Shown: one piece after another, positions 9,684 to 18,689 of the stretch
Numbering within the stretch: the first letter of the stretch is position 1
Layout of the letters: every line of letters starts with the position of its first letter
The notes under the pieces: model-generated
What the model saw: the letters and a program-made list of their open reading frames with translations, nothing else
Told to the model about the DNA's origin: nothing
Database searches by the model: none
Program-made: the position numbers and the translations under genes
Assembly: GCA_016926235.1 (NCBI GenBank)
Contig: JAFGOZ010000220.1
Span: 1-64,000, forward strand
DNA from: Bacteroidales bacterium
GTDB lineage: Bacteria; Bacteroidota; Bacteroidia; Bacteroidales; UBA10428
Direction: 5' to 3'
Length of the DNA: 64,000 nucleotides

Positions 9684-9791
9684 TCGTAGTTGGTTTTAGT
9701 TTGTGGTTCAAATTAGGAAATATGCATACAATAATTTTTTGATTTCATTAAAATGTGATATTGTTTAGTAGATTTGGATAGGAAGAGGCAT

Positions 9792-10277
9792 TTAAAAACT
9801 AACAATTATCCCGGCTCCGTTTCGGGTTAAACCCAGATTTATATCATAGGGCTTCTTTAAAGGAATGTCAGCTATTGATGAGTTGTGTATATTGACGCCT
9901 TTTAATACACAACGGTTTGAATTAAAATACAGAGGGATAGAAGCAACAAGAAAACCTCCGCTGGCATATACAAAGCGCCAGTCAATCTCGTAAGTAAAAT
10001 CCCAGGTAATAGGAATAGCTATGAGCAAAAATGTACCAGCAGAAACACATACAATAGAAGCATTATAACTGACCCGTGCTTGTTTTATGTATTTTAAAGC
10101 TTGTGGTTCATCTTCCAGAATATCGATTAAGCCATCAATGCCGACAAGTCTGCCTTTATGTTCAAATTTGTGCAATCCAAAAGGGACTTTGTAGATTGTT
10201 ATTGAATCAGAATTATACTGAGCAATAGCCGATAATGTAGATAAAAGAAAGGCGGATATTAAAAAATATTTATGCAT
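9792..10277 (-). CDS. Small membrane protein of unknown function
   Basis: 161 residues. The signal peptide ends SAIAQ. Two hydrophobic segments at about residues 74-90 and 103-118 are separated by a short acidic/aromatic loop. The C-terminal portion has an INLGLTRNGAGIIVSF ending that looks like a membrane strand. I do not recognise a family. It is divergent from the zinc-ribbon protein at 10490 and separated from the GH105 gene by about 110 bases. Confidence 0.6.
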   Translation of the reverse strand: MHKYFLISAFLLSTLSAIAQYNSDSITIYKVPFGLHKFEHKGRLVGIDGLIDILEDEPQALKYIKQARVSYNASIVCVSAGTFLLIAIPITWDFTYEIDWRFVYASGGFLVASIPLYFNSNRCVLKGVNIHNSSIADIPLKKPYDINLGLTRNGAGIIVSF

Positions 10278-10489
10278 GCTACTTGTATAAGTTTTTTCAC
10301 TTATGCTAATGTAACTAAACTCGGGAAATTATCAAAAAACCACGATTTAAAAATTAAAATATTGTTAATCAGGGTAATAAGAATATTAGTATAAATAATT
10401 CCTATTACAAGTTTAATTTTAAAATGTTAGTGAGTCATGTGTTTTTTAATTGTTTTTTCACTAAATTAGAAAGTGAAAAAAATATAATT

Positions 10490-11659
10490 ATGGAAGAGCA
10501 AGAAATAAAAACCCAGGATGTTGAGAAATTTTCATGCCCAAATTGTGGTGGAAATGTGACTTTTGAACCAGGTACAAGTAACATGGCATGTCCAAATTGC
10601 AGTTCTCAAATTGAAATTCCGAAACTGGATGAATCAGTTGAGGAACTGAACTTTGATAAGTTCCTGTCAGAGGCGGGGACAGGCGAACAGATGTCTATTA
10701 CAGCAGTAGCTTGCAAAAGTTGTGGTGCAACTTCAACTCTGGAACCAAATATTACATCGGCGCACTGTCCATATTGCGATACGCCTCTTGTTGTTAAGGA
10801 TGTTGTTACTGAGAATATAATTCAGCCAAAATCTATTTTACCTTTCAAAGTAACCAAAGAACAGGGGATTGAACATTTTAAAAAGTGGAGGAAAAAACTT
10901 TGGTTTGCCCCTAATGCTTTGAAGAAAGCATCACTTAACTTTGACCACTTTAAAGGGGTGTACGTACCATTCTGGACTTATGATTCGGATACCTATACTT
11001 CGTACACCGGGCAGAGAGGAGATCATTACTATACAACTCAAACCTATACAACCGTTGAAAATGGTAAAACGGTGACAAGAACAAGACAGGTTCAACATAC
11101 CCGTTGGTCATTCCGTTCCGGACATGTATCGAATGTTTTTGATGATGTTCTGGTTGCAGCAACTAAATCTTTACCCATGAAATACCTTAACCGGCTTGAA
11201 CCATGGGACCTTAATAACCTTGAGGCTTTTAATCCGAGTTTTTTGGCAGGATACATTACACAGAAGTATCAGGTTGATTTAAAGGAAGGATTTGAAGTTG
11301 CCAAAGGCATTATGGATGTTGAAATTCGCAGAACTATAAACCGGGATATCGGTGGTGACGTTCAGCGAATAATAACGAAACGTACAGGATACAAAAACAT
11401 TACTTTTAAACACACATTATTACCGGTATATATCAGCGCTTACTATTTTAAGAAGAAACTTTTTCGCTTTCTTATTAATGGCCGCACAGGCGAAGTACAG
11501 GGCGAACGTCCCTGGAGTGCTATTAAGATTATTCTGTTTATCCTTATGTTGGCTGCCATTGGAGTGGGCATTTACTTCCTTGTGGATTATCTCAAGGAAC
11601 AGAAGGAAGCCGAGACATTGTTTCTCATGTTTCCAAGGCTTACAAGACTTTTTTTGTAA
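10490..11659 (+). CDS. Zinc-ribbon membrane protein
   Basis: 389 residues from the ATG at 10490. A longer frame from 10424 adds a hydrophobic, low-quality N-terminus that I judge non-coding. There are two zinc ribbons: CPNCGG...CPNC at residues about 16-40 and CKSCGA...CPYC at about 77-105. The central portion has a conserved GVYVPFWTYDSDTYTSYTGQRG segment followed by a cytosolic beta-rich region. A single transmembrane helix at about residues 346-368 is followed by a short Lys/Arg-containing tail. Relatives are often mislabelled as primosomal helicase because of the zinc ribbon, but no helicase motif is present. Function is unknown. Confidence 0.75.
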   Translation: MEEQEIKTQDVEKFSCPNCGGNVTFEPGTSNMACPNCSSQIEIPKLDESVEELNFDKFLSEAGTGEQMSITAVACKSCGATSTLEPNITSAHCPYCDTPLVVKDVVTENIIQPKSILPFKVTKEQGIEHFKKWRKKLWFAPNALKKASLNFDHFKGVYVPFWTYDSDTYTSYTGQRGDHYYTTQTYTTVENGKTVTRTRQVQHTRWSFRSGHVSNVFDDVLVAATKSLPMKYLNRLEPWDLNNLEAFNPSFLAGYITQKYQVDLKEGFEVAKGIMDVEIRRTINRDIGGDVQRIITKRTGYKNITFKHTLLPVYISAYYFKKKLFRFLINGRTGEVQGERPWSAIKIILFILMLAAIGVGIYFLVDYLKEQKEAETLFLMFPRLTRLFL

Positions 11660-11700
11660 ACCGCTGGCAACAAATAGTTTTCATGTAAATATTTTTGGTC

Positions 11701-12090
11701 ATGTCTAAAAATCCGGATAAGACATGCAAGGAGTGTGGAAAAAAGACCGATACACTTTATTCTGATTGGTATTGCTATGATTGCTATGCCGTAATTTGGG
11801 ATAGTGGATTTGAAACCACATCGCAATGGGGAGAAAGTGTGGCTCACAGCGATGCGATGAAGGATATTGATGATGATTGCTATGGACATATCGATGAAAT
11901 GAAACAAAGTATTAACTACGTACTTGCTAATTTTGAACCAGGAGAATGGAGATGTAAACAGTGCGGCTGCGTAAGACTTTCTATTGAAGAGCAAAAAACT
12001 GCTAATAGGAATAGCATGGTAGCAGCGCTTATACAGGCTTGTCCTGATTGTGGAAGAGTGGGATTTTTAGAGCACGATCTGGTCCACTAA
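11701..12090 (+). CDS. Small zinc-finger protein of unknown function
   Basis: 129 residues from the ATG at 11701. Three cysteine clusters can be seen: CKECGKK followed by CYDC at the N-terminus, CKQCGC in the middle, and CPDCG near the C-terminus. These suggest two treble-clef or ribbon-type zinc sites. The acidic central stretch (DIDDDCYGHIDEMKQ) is helical. It begins 41 bases after the zinc-ribbon membrane protein, so the two may be co-expressed. I do not recognise a named family. Confidence 0.65.
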   Translation: MSKNPDKTCKECGKKTDTLYSDWYCYDCYAVIWDSGFETTSQWGESVAHSDAMKDIDDDCYGHIDEMKQSINYVLANFEPGEWRCKQCGCVRLSIEEQKTANRNSMVAALIQACPDCGRVGFLEHDLVH

Positions 12091-12172
12091 CCCCGGAAGG
12101 CTCAACTAAGTTAATTTCATGAATTGCGATGAGTGATTTTTAGATATCTAAGATGATCTGATTAGGGAATCA

Positions 12173-12210
12173 GTTATCCAATAATCCATACATCTATTTA
12201 TCCATTATTT
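12173..12210. repeat. GGATAAATGG-type intergenic repeat
   Basis: TTATCCAATAATCC, then a spacer, then ATTTATCCATTATTT. The same TTATCC/GGATAA-ATGG vocabulary recurs at 46093-46106, 46141-46158 and 49833-49858, always in intergenic DNA. It is a degenerate short-motif repeat of unknown function. Confidence 0.4.
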
Positions 12211-12222
12211 AGATAAAGACAT

Positions 12223-12230
12223 TAACTTTG
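12223..12230 (+). promoter_or_regulatory. -7 box TAACTTTG upstream of HD hydrolase
   Basis: TAACTTTG matches TAnnTTTG and lies 30 bases before the ATG at 12261, giving a plausible leader of about 20-25 bases. Confidence 0.6.
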
Positions 12231-12260
12231 TTGTTTTGTAAGTAATTTAATGGTCTTAAA

Positions 12261-12797
12261 ATGAGCCTTCAGGACATATACCAGGAAACCATAAAATTTG
12301 CTGCTAAAGCACATAGGGGACAAAAAGTGCCTGGCAGCCGGATGCCATATCTTTTGCATCTTTCCAATGTGTGCATGGAAATTATTATGGTGTTGGATCA
12401 TGAGAATAGTCTGGATAAAGAGTTAGCAGTGCGTTGTGCTCTCCTTCATGATTGTATTGAAGATACCAGGGTTGGGTTTAACGACATCGAAAAAGCTTTT
12501 GGAAAAGGAATTGCAGATGGAGTTCTAGCGTTAAGTAAAAACAAAAAGATGAAAAAGGAAGAACAGGTTCCAGATAGTCTTCAACGCATAATGCAGCAGC
12601 CAAAAGAGATATGGATGGTAAAGCTGGCAGACAGGATTACCAATTTGCAACAACCGCCTGATTTTTGGTCAAAAGAGAAAATCAGGAATTATCATAAAGA
12701 ATCGATGCTTATCTATGAAAAGCTGAAAGAGAGCAATAAAGCTTTGGCAGAAAGGATGAAGGGGAAGATTGAAGAGTACAGGAAATATTTTGAATAA
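12261..12797 (+). CDS. Single-domain HD phosphohydrolase, (p)ppGpp-hydrolase-like
   Basis: 178 residues. The HD-domain pattern matches the SpoT/MESH1 hydrolase module: His18 in AAKAHRGQ, His33 in YLLHLSNV, His63-Asp64 in LLHDCIEDT, and Asp124 in KLADRITNLQ. In MESH1-type small alarmone hydrolases the equivalent residues bind Mn2+ and remove the 3'-pyrophosphate from (p)ppGpp. Synthetase, TGS and ACT domains are absent, so this is a stand-alone protein of the length expected for a small alarmone hydrolase. A different nucleotide substrate is possible. It has its own TAnnTTTG box and is convergent with the 12887 membrane protein. Confidence 0.8.
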   Translation: MSLQDIYQETIKFAAKAHRGQKVPGSRMPYLLHLSNVCMEIIMVLDHENSLDKELAVRCALLHDCIEDTRVGFNDIEKAFGKGIADGVLALSKNKKMKKEEQVPDSLQRIMQQPKEIWMVKLADRITNLQQPPDFWSKEKIRNYHKESMLIYEKLKESNKALAERMKGKIEEYRKYFE

Positions 12798-12886
12798 AAT
12801 TGAACTTCCAAGTATGTGGCTTTAAAATGATTTTGAAAATTCCACGTTACAATCGACCAAATTAATTATCTCGAAAATGTTGTTCA

Positions 12887-13558
12887 TTACAATAGCCAAT
12901 AGTAATCATCCAGCGATAAAAATTCTATTTCTTCCTTAAATCCAAGTTCTAATGCCTTAACTTTCATTTCATCAAAACTATCATAAGAATACGTGGCATT
13001 AGTCTGGAAATTAAAAATCTTAAAGCTGACAGATCCGTTTTCAAGATTGTCCCAATCTTCGGTTGAACTGCGCACGAGCAGGTAATTCCTGTCAAATATC
13101 AGGTGAGTTATGTAGCCAAGGTCTTTATAATCCGGTTTGAATTCCCATTCACTGTTTAAGCGTCCACAGTCAAGGTTTTCAATAGATTTAATATAATATG
13201 GATATGGAAGGGGCAAACGGTAATAATCACGAAATCCCAAATCAGAATAGAAATTTTCAGGTACATTCATGGTATCCAAGGCATATTCACGAATTTTTTT
13301 CTGCATTTCATTAATCTCAGGTTTGTAAGTTTCGATTTTTTCACCCGCTCTTTTCACCACTTTTCCAATACCTAAGGCCATTCTATACATATTGAAAGCA
13401 AATACACCAATAAAGAGCAAAATAGATAATCCTGCCATAGCTCCCCCGGGGATACTAAGCTTTTTATTGCCATTTGACAGACCAATAATAAGTAAGATTA
13501 AACCTGCCAGGAAAACCAGGATACTAAAAACAACGATAAGTATTGTAATTGCAATCAT
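12887..13558 (-). CDS. Two-TM membrane protein of unknown function
   Basis: 223 residues from the ATG at 13558. A TTG at 13597 would extend the frame by 13 residues, but a TAnnTTTG -7 box lies inside that extension at 13585-13592, which favours the shorter start. Two transmembrane segments (about residues 3-27 and 40-58) are followed by a short basic region and a soluble C-terminal domain rich in Asp, Tyr and Trp with no recognised motif. It is divergent from rsgA. Confidence 0.65.
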   Translation of the reverse strand: MIAITILIVVFSILVFLAGLILLIIGLSNGNKKLSIPGGAMAGLSILLFIGVFAFNMYRMALGIGKVVKRAGEKIETYKPEINEMQKKIREYALDTMNVPENFYSDLGFRDYYRLPLPYPYYIKSIENLDCGRLNSEWEFKPDYKDLGYITHLIFDRNYLLVRSSTEDWDNLENGSVSFKIFNFQTNATYSYDSFDEMKVKALELGFKEEIEFLSLDDYYWLL

Positions 13559-13584
13559 GATGATATAATTTATGGTATAACTGT

Positions 13585-13592
13585 CAAATATA
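13585..13592 (-). promoter_or_regulatory. -7 box TATATTTG for 12887 gene
   Basis: On the plus strand CAAATATA, i.e. TATATTTG on the minus strand, 27 bases upstream of the ATG at 13558. It lies back to back with the rsgA box at 13617. Confidence 0.58.
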
Positions 13593-13616
13593 TTCAAAAA
13601 TTCATTGTGTTCGGGT

Positions 13617-13624
13617 TATATTTG
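13617..13624 (+). promoter_or_regulatory. -7 box TATATTTG for rsgA
   Basis: TATATTTG on the plus strand, 33 bases before the TTG at 13657. A start at the TTG at 13636 would leave almost no leader, so the box supports the downstream start. Confidence 0.58.
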
Positions 13625-13656
13625 CGTTTATAATCTTGTATATAAATTTGTATGCA

Positions 13657-14586
13657 TTGGAAAAAGCCCTTGTAATAAAGTCGACCGGAAGCTGGTACAC
13701 AGTGAAAATGGATGATGGAAGTTTTTTGGATTGTCGTATAAAAGGCAAATTGCGAACGTTTGGATTTAAAAGCACAAATCCGGTGGCTGTTGGCGACTGG
13801 GTGGAGGTTGAAAAAAATGAACAGGATCATACAGGGTTAATTTGCGACCTGGCTGAACGGAAAAATTATATAATCCGACGCTCACCCAATCTCTCAAAGA
13901 CATCGCAGATAATAGCTGCAAATATTGACCAGGCTTTCCTTATAGCTACGATTAAATACCCTGAAACGTATCCCGAGTTTATAGACCGTTTTCTTGTTAC
14001 GGCTGAAGCATATCAAATTCCTGCCCATATCATTTTTAACAAAGTAGATATTTACAATAAAAAGAATCTTGAGAAGTTAACTGAAATCGCTGAAATTTAT
14101 AGTTCAATAGGTTACAACGTAATAAAAACTTCTGCGATAAGCGGTGATAACCTTGAACAAATAAAAGAGTTGATGCAGGGGAAAATAAGCCTTGTTTCCG
14201 GAAATTCAGGTGTTGGAAAATCAACACTTATAAATGCTTTGGATGGAACCCTGCATCTGAAAGTTGGCGAGATTTCCAATTATCATAAGCAGGGTAAGCA
14301 TACAACTACGTTTGCTGAAATGTTTGAACTTAGTTTTGGAGGTTACATTATAGACACTCCTGGTATTAAGGGATTTGGTATATTGGATATTCCCCGGGAG
14401 GAAATATACCACCATTTTCCTGAAATATTTAAACTGGCCAAAAACTGTAAATATTACAATTGCACCCATATTCATGAACCCGGATGTGCTGTTGCACAAG
14501 GTGTTAACAATGGGTTGGTGAGCCCTTCCCGATACAGAAGTTACTTTAATCTTTTCTATAATGATGAGGGGAAATATAGACAATAA
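13657..14586 (+). CDS. rsgA: Ribosome small-subunit-dependent GTPase A
   Basis: 309 residues. RsgA is the circularly permuted GTPase that checks late 30S subunit maturation. An OB-fold at residues 1-65 (VIKSTGSWYTV) is followed by the permuted G motifs: G4 (NKVDIYN) comes first, then the P-loop GNSGVGKSTL, then DTPG. The C-terminal zinc site C-x4-C-x-H-x5-C is complete (CKYYNCTHIHEPGC). Homologues begin with MxxLVIKSTGSWY-like sequence, so the likely start is the TTG at 13657; an ATG at 13652 is out of frame and stops within eight codons. It is divergent from the 12887 gene. Confidence 0.92.
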   Translation: MEKALVIKSTGSWYTVKMDDGSFLDCRIKGKLRTFGFKSTNPVAVGDWVEVEKNEQDHTGLICDLAERKNYIIRRSPNLSKTSQIIAANIDQAFLIATIKYPETYPEFIDRFLVTAEAYQIPAHIIFNKVDIYNKKNLEKLTEIAEIYSSIGYNVIKTSAISGDNLEQIKELMQGKISLVSGNSGVGKSTLINALDGTLHLKVGEISNYHKQGKHTTTFAEMFELSFGGYIIDTPGIKGFGILDIPREEIYHHFPEIFKLAKNCKYYNCTHIHEPGCAVAQGVNNGLVSPSRYRSYFNLFYNDEGKYRQ

Positions 14587-14721
14587 TTAGTTCCAAAACA
14601 GTTCCAATTATGTACCAGCTTTAATTTTATCACATACCTTAGTTCTTTCGGTATAAATTCCAAATATTTATTTATTTTTATCTGATATTTGACGGAGGCT
14701 GGTAAAAGAACCACATAATTT

Positions 14722-17547
14722 ATGAGACGGGTATATTTTTTCATTACATTTCTTATACTTACTGCGGTACTGCTTAATATCTATTATTATTCCATTACCT
14801 ATAAGGAACTTACAGAATTTCAAAAGGAAATTATCTTTAAACAGGTAGTAATATGTGGTCAGGAGATTGAACGAACCGGTTCAGAATTTGAAAGCGAGGT
14901 AAATTACATTTTATTTACTGATGATCTCTCAAAGATGTTCACTGATCCGGCTATTAAGGAAAGCGGAACAAAAAAACTTGAGTTGTTTTATTCGGAATAC
15001 GAGGATCTTATTACCAACATCAATGTTTATGATAACAAAAAGAACGTGTATAGCTTATACAGGAACCGCAAAAATCAGTTTATACATGATGCTTACGAGT
15101 CTCAAAGGCAAAAACCGTTACAGACCCGTGAAAAGCTAGGTGAAATGGAGGAAGAGTATTGCTATTGCCTGCCTGTATTTATGGATAATAAAGTACAAGG
15201 AAATATAATGATTTCCATTGATTTTAAAAATTACTTTAGCTCTGTATTCAGCAAGTACAATCTCGATGATGATCTTTGGCAAACCCTTATTACTCCTGAT
15301 GGTAAAAAGTTACTTTGCAACCACTCCGACGATAGTATTAAATATTCAGGTATGGATGAAATACTTAAAAAAATTAGCCTGGAAGAAGAGGGTGTGCAAT
15401 GGCATACTGCCAGAATTTATGGCGAGGAGGCCAGGATCCTTTCATCCTATTATCCCGTGATGATCATGGGGAAGAAGTATGGTATATTGTTTTCTCTGAA
15501 CACCGATGTTATTTTACATATTATAGTTAAAAAAACACTTGTGTTTAGTGGTTTTACACTTTTATTACTCCTTTGTGCTATTATTATTTTTCTTTTTTTA
15601 TTACAATCCCGAAATAAAGTAATTGATAATATCAGGCGGGCAGAGCAAAAGCTTCATGAGATAATTGACCATATGCCAATAGGGGTCCTTGTGCTTTCAC
15701 AAGATAAAACTATTGACACCATCAATACAAGTGCCATGGAGATGCTGTTTATAGAAAAACGTGAAGAGGTTATTGGTAAGAATTTATCAGAGAAATTCCT
15801 TATGTTGGATAGTCTCAATCCAAAGGAGAGTTCTGCCTTTGATTTTAGTTATTTTTTTTATTACGAACGCGAAGGCCATGAAATTGTAGTATACAAGCGA
15901 GAAACTCCAATAATAATAAATGGGACTTCTATGTCCCTTGAAGCTTTTATTGATGTGACCCCGCTTGAAAAATCCCGGCGGTACGAAATGGCATCTAATA
16001 ATGCCAAATCCGATTTTCTGGCAAAAATGAGCCATGAAATACGTACTCCGATGAACGGAATTATTGGAATGACAGACTCATTATTGCAGGAAAAACTTTC
16101 ATCTGAACAAAAAGAGCATGTTGAGATAATAAAGAAGTCAGCCGACCTGTTGCTTACCATTATTGATGACATTCTTGACTTTTCGAAGATAGAAGCCGGG
16201 AAGATGTTTCTTGAAGAGATTCCGTTTAAGTTGAGTGAGGAGATAAACTTTACTACACGGTTATTTAAACCCCTTGCCAATGAGAAAGGAATTGAACTGG
16301 AAACCATTATTGACCCGAAAGTTCATGATAATATTATTGGAGACCCTTATCGCCTTCGACAGATAATTTCCAACCTGGTTGGTAATGCAGTAAAATTTAC
16401 TCATGAAGGTAAAATTGTTGTAAGCGTTGAGCTGGTTGAGGAATATGAACGCAATATTACTCTTCAGTTTAATATTGAGGATACAGGCATAGGTATACCA
16501 AAAGAAAAGCTTACCACTATTTTCAGCTCCTTTACACAAGCTGATGGCAAAACTACACGCAAATATGGCGGCACCGGCCTGGGAACTACTATTGCAAAGC
16601 AATTGGTTGAATTAATGAATGGCGAAATATGGATTCAAAGTCCATCTTCTATATCTACAAGTTCTAAATATCCGGGAACCACTTTTTCTTTTACTATTGA
16701 AGCTTATTCAAATGAACAGGATGTCAAGAGTTATGATTTTTCAGACGTAAAGCACTATAATGAGGTTAAAGCCCTTATCATTCGAGATGAAAATGACAAT
16801 ACGGATTTGCTTACCAATTTGTTGAAAAACTTTGAAATCTCTGCCGAGATGCATACACAGCATGAACAGACGATTAAGTATGTAGAGCAAAATAATGGCA
16901 AATACCATATAATCATTGTAATGGATTCAAAAGGATTTGATGCATTTGAACTGGTAGAGAAACTGAAGGTGAAAAAGATAAGTAAGGACTTTTTAATTCT
17001 TATTGTCAGTTCAAATGATATCCAGGGCAACCATATAAAATGCAAGCAGGTGGGAGGTGATTACTATTTAATTAATCCAATAGAATCATCTGAGATATTT
17101 GATATCATCCATGATAACTTCCTGAACCTGCAGATTGAAGATGATAAAGCTTCCCGTATTTTCAAGATACGGGATGATATATCTATACTTGTTGCAGAAG
17201 ATAACCTGATAAACCAGAAGGTGGCTCGCACTATATTTAAAAATGTGGGATTCGATATTGATATAGCAAAAAATGGTTTTGAGGTGGTGGATATGATGAA
17301 GAAGAAACACTACGACGTGATATTTATGGACATAATGATGCCCGAGATGGATGGTTATCAGGCAACTACCGAGCTTCGTTCCATGGGCCACAAGCTGCCC
17401 ATTATTGCTATGACTGCCAATGCCAACAAGAGTGAAAAGATAAAAGCCTTCTCCTACGGTATTGATGATTATATAACAAAGCCGGTGAAGATTCCTACGA
17501 TAAAGAAAATTATGATCAAGTGGTTTGCGGAATCGAGGCAGAAGTGA
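14722..17547 (+). CDS. Membrane hybrid histidine kinase with degenerate first receiver
   Basis: 941 residues. An N-terminal membrane anchor (about 5-26), a periplasmic sensor region of dCache-like length (27-270) and a second helix (about 272-293) are followed by a PAS-like domain (about 305-415). The HisKA phosphoacceptor His438 lies in MSHEIRTPMNG, and the HATPase domain (about 535-660) has a DTGIGI box and a GGTGLGTTI motif. A first receiver-like domain (about 675-790) keeps VMDSKG but has LINP where the conserved Lys should be. A second receiver (about 820-935) is intact, with EDN, Asp870 in FMDIMMPEMDG, MTA and TKP. With no linked response regulator, it probably passes phosphate to a separate HPt protein. 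Confidence 0.9.
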   Translation: MRRVYFFITFLILTAVLLNIYYYSITYKELTEFQKEIIFKQVVICGQEIERTGSEFESEVNYILFTDDLSKMFTDPAIKESGTKKLELFYSEYEDLITNINVYDNKKNVYSLYRNRKNQFIHDAYESQRQKPLQTREKLGEMEEEYCYCLPVFMDNKVQGNIMISIDFKNYFSSVFSKYNLDDDLWQTLITPDGKKLLCNHSDDSIKYSGMDEILKKISLEEEGVQWHTARIYGEEARILSSYYPVMIMGKKYGILFSLNTDVILHIIVKKTLVFSGFTLLLLLCAIIIFLFLLQSRNKVIDNIRRAEQKLHEIIDHMPIGVLVLSQDKTIDTINTSAMEMLFIEKREEVIGKNLSEKFLMLDSLNPKESSAFDFSYFFYYEREGHEIVVYKRETPIIINGTSMSLEAFIDVTPLEKSRRYEMASNNAKSDFLAKMSHEIRTPMNGIIGMTDSLLQEKLSSEQKEHVEIIKKSADLLLTIIDDILDFSKIEAGKMFLEEIPFKLSEEINFTTRLFKPLANEKGIELETIIDPKVHDNIIGDPYRLRQIISNLVGNAVKFTHEGKIVVSVELVEEYERNITLQFNIEDTGIGIPKEKLTTIFSSFTQADGKTTRKYGGTGLGTTIAKQLVELMNGEIWIQSPSSISTSSKYPGTTFSFTIEAYSNEQDVKSYDFSDVKHYNEVKALIIRDENDNTDLLTNLLKNFEISAEMHTQHEQTIKYVEQNNGKYHIIIVMDSKGFDAFELVEKLKVKKISKDFLILIVSSNDIQGNHIKCKQVGGDYYLINPIESSEIFDIIHDNFLNLQIEDDKASRIFKIRDDISILVAEDNLINQKVARTIFKNVGFDIDIAKNGFEVVDMMKKKHYDVIFMDIMMPEMDGYQATTELRSMGHKLPIIAMTANANKSEKIKAFSYGIDDYITKPVKIPTIKKIMIKWFAESRQK

Positions 17548-17626
17548 TATTTGACAAGAAGATTACAGCTATTAGCGTGTTTTAAATTATAAGTTGTATG
17601 TTAAACATTGCGTTGAATATAATTAC

Positions 17627-18580
17627 TTATGTTCTGGAAATAATAAAGTAGATGTAAACCATATATGACAACAAAAACAATATTCCCTCCCAACGTTCAA
17701 TCTTCCTGCCTTTCCCGGTAAATACAAAGATAAAAAGGAACAAGCCCAGGCCAATATTATAGAGCATATCAAGCTGAACTGCCTGAGGAGGATGAAAGGG
17801 TGTAATAACAGATGAAATACCCAAAATCAGGAAGATATTAAAAATATTTGATCCTACTACGTTACCTACAGCTATGTCTGCATTTTTCTTTCGTGCTGCA
17901 ACCAGTGAAGTTGCGAGTTCAGGTAATGAAGTTCCTATAGATACTACAGTTAGTCCGATTACACGTTCACTCATACCGATCCAATTTGCTATAATAATGG
18001 CATTGTTCACAATAAGCTTACCTCCAACTATCAAAAGTACCATACCAATCAGAATGAATAATCCGGTTTTCAATTTTGAAAGTTCCTTTACCTGAACCTC
18101 TTCAGAGGCTTGTCCGGCAAGGGAAGTATGAATGGTATAGCCCAGGAATATAACAAAAAACCCCAAACATAGTATCCCCTCTACTCGTGAAAAATAACCT
18201 GATGAAGCATTATCTAAAAGTATATCTGATATGCAAAGGAAAGCTACTATTCCGGCTAACAAACTAAGCGGTATTTCAATCCAGGTTGTATTGGTTTTAA
18301 TATTTAATGGGTAAATAATGGCTGAAAGCCCTAGTATTACTGCAACGTTAAAAATATTACTACCAATGATATTACCAGTTACAATTTCCGTGCTATGATT
18401 TACGGCTGCAAATACATTAACTACAAGTTCTGGCGCTGAGGTGCCAAATGCAACTATTGTCAAACCAATTATAATGTCAGGTACATTCAAGCGCCGTGCA
18501 AGGGAAGAGGCCCCATCTACCAGTTTGTCAGCACCATAAATAAGGATAGCAAAACCGATGATAAGATATACTATGGGCAT
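17627..18580 (-). CDS. CaCA-family Ca2+/Na+ (K+-dependent) antiporter
   Basis: 317 residues and about ten transmembrane helices in two inverted halves. Each half has the alpha-repeat signature: GTSAPELVVN with GNIIGSNIFN in the first, GTSLPELATSLVA with GNVVGSNIFN in the second. These Glu- and Asn-containing motifs form the cation site in this family (YrbG/NCX type). A hydrophilic loop of about 20 residues separates the halves, as usual. It is expected to exchange Ca2+ or another divalent cation for Na+ or H+ across the inner membrane. It is on the same strand as the A2M gene upstream but separated from it by a hairpin and a promoter box of its own. Confidence 0.92.
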   Translation of the reverse strand: MPIVYLIIGFAILIYGADKLVDGASSLARRLNVPDIIIGLTIVAFGTSAPELVVNVFAAVNHSTEIVTGNIIGSNIFNVAVILGLSAIIYPLNIKTNTTWIEIPLSLLAGIVAFLCISDILLDNASSGYFSRVEGILCLGFFVIFLGYTIHTSLAGQASEEVQVKELSKLKTGLFILIGMVLLIVGGKLIVNNAIIIANWIGMSERVIGLTVVSIGTSLPELATSLVAARKKNADIAVGNVVGSNIFNIFLILGISSVITPFHPPQAVQLDMLYNIGLGLFLFIFVFTGKGRKIERWEGILFLLSYMVYIYFIISRT

Positions 18581-18604
18581 AGTTGCTTAAATTTTAGAGG
18601 AATA

Positions 18605-18612
18605 CAAATGTA
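18605..18612 (-). promoter_or_regulatory. -7 box TACATTTG for the antiporter gene
   Basis: Plus-strand CAAATGTA, read as TACATTTG on the minus strand, 25 bases upstream of the ATG at 18580. It lies immediately after the hairpin at 18636-18662, giving the antiporter gene an independent transcription unit. Confidence 0.6.
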
Positions 18613-18635
18613 TTACAAGTTTTTTGAAAAGAAAT

Positions 18636-18662
18636 GAGGGGACAATAAAAAAATGTCCCCTC
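18636..18662 (-). terminator. Hairpin terminator after A2M gene
   Basis: GAGGGGACA (18636-18644) pairs exactly with TGTCCCCTC (18654-18662) around an A/T-rich 9-base loop. It follows the A2M stop at 18690 by about 28 bases. On the minus strand the stem is followed by ATTTCTTTTC, a weak T tract. Confidence 0.7.
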
Positions 18663-18689
18663 AAAATAAATAATATCAATGATTTGAAT

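Noticed and set aside
10490..11659. Zinc-ribbon protein as primosomal helicase (PriA)
   Set aside because: Only the zinc ribbon is shared. There are no helicase motifs, and the protein has a C-terminal membrane helix.
11570..11659. Frameshift at the end of the zinc-ribbon gene
   Set aside because: The last residues look odd (a hydrophobic, Arg-containing tail after the helix), but I see no alternative frame that continues with clear family sequence, so truncation cannot be shown.
11690..11697. TATTTTTG as promoter for the 11701 gene
   Set aside because: It ends only three bases before the ATG, so a transcript starting from it would lack the start codon.
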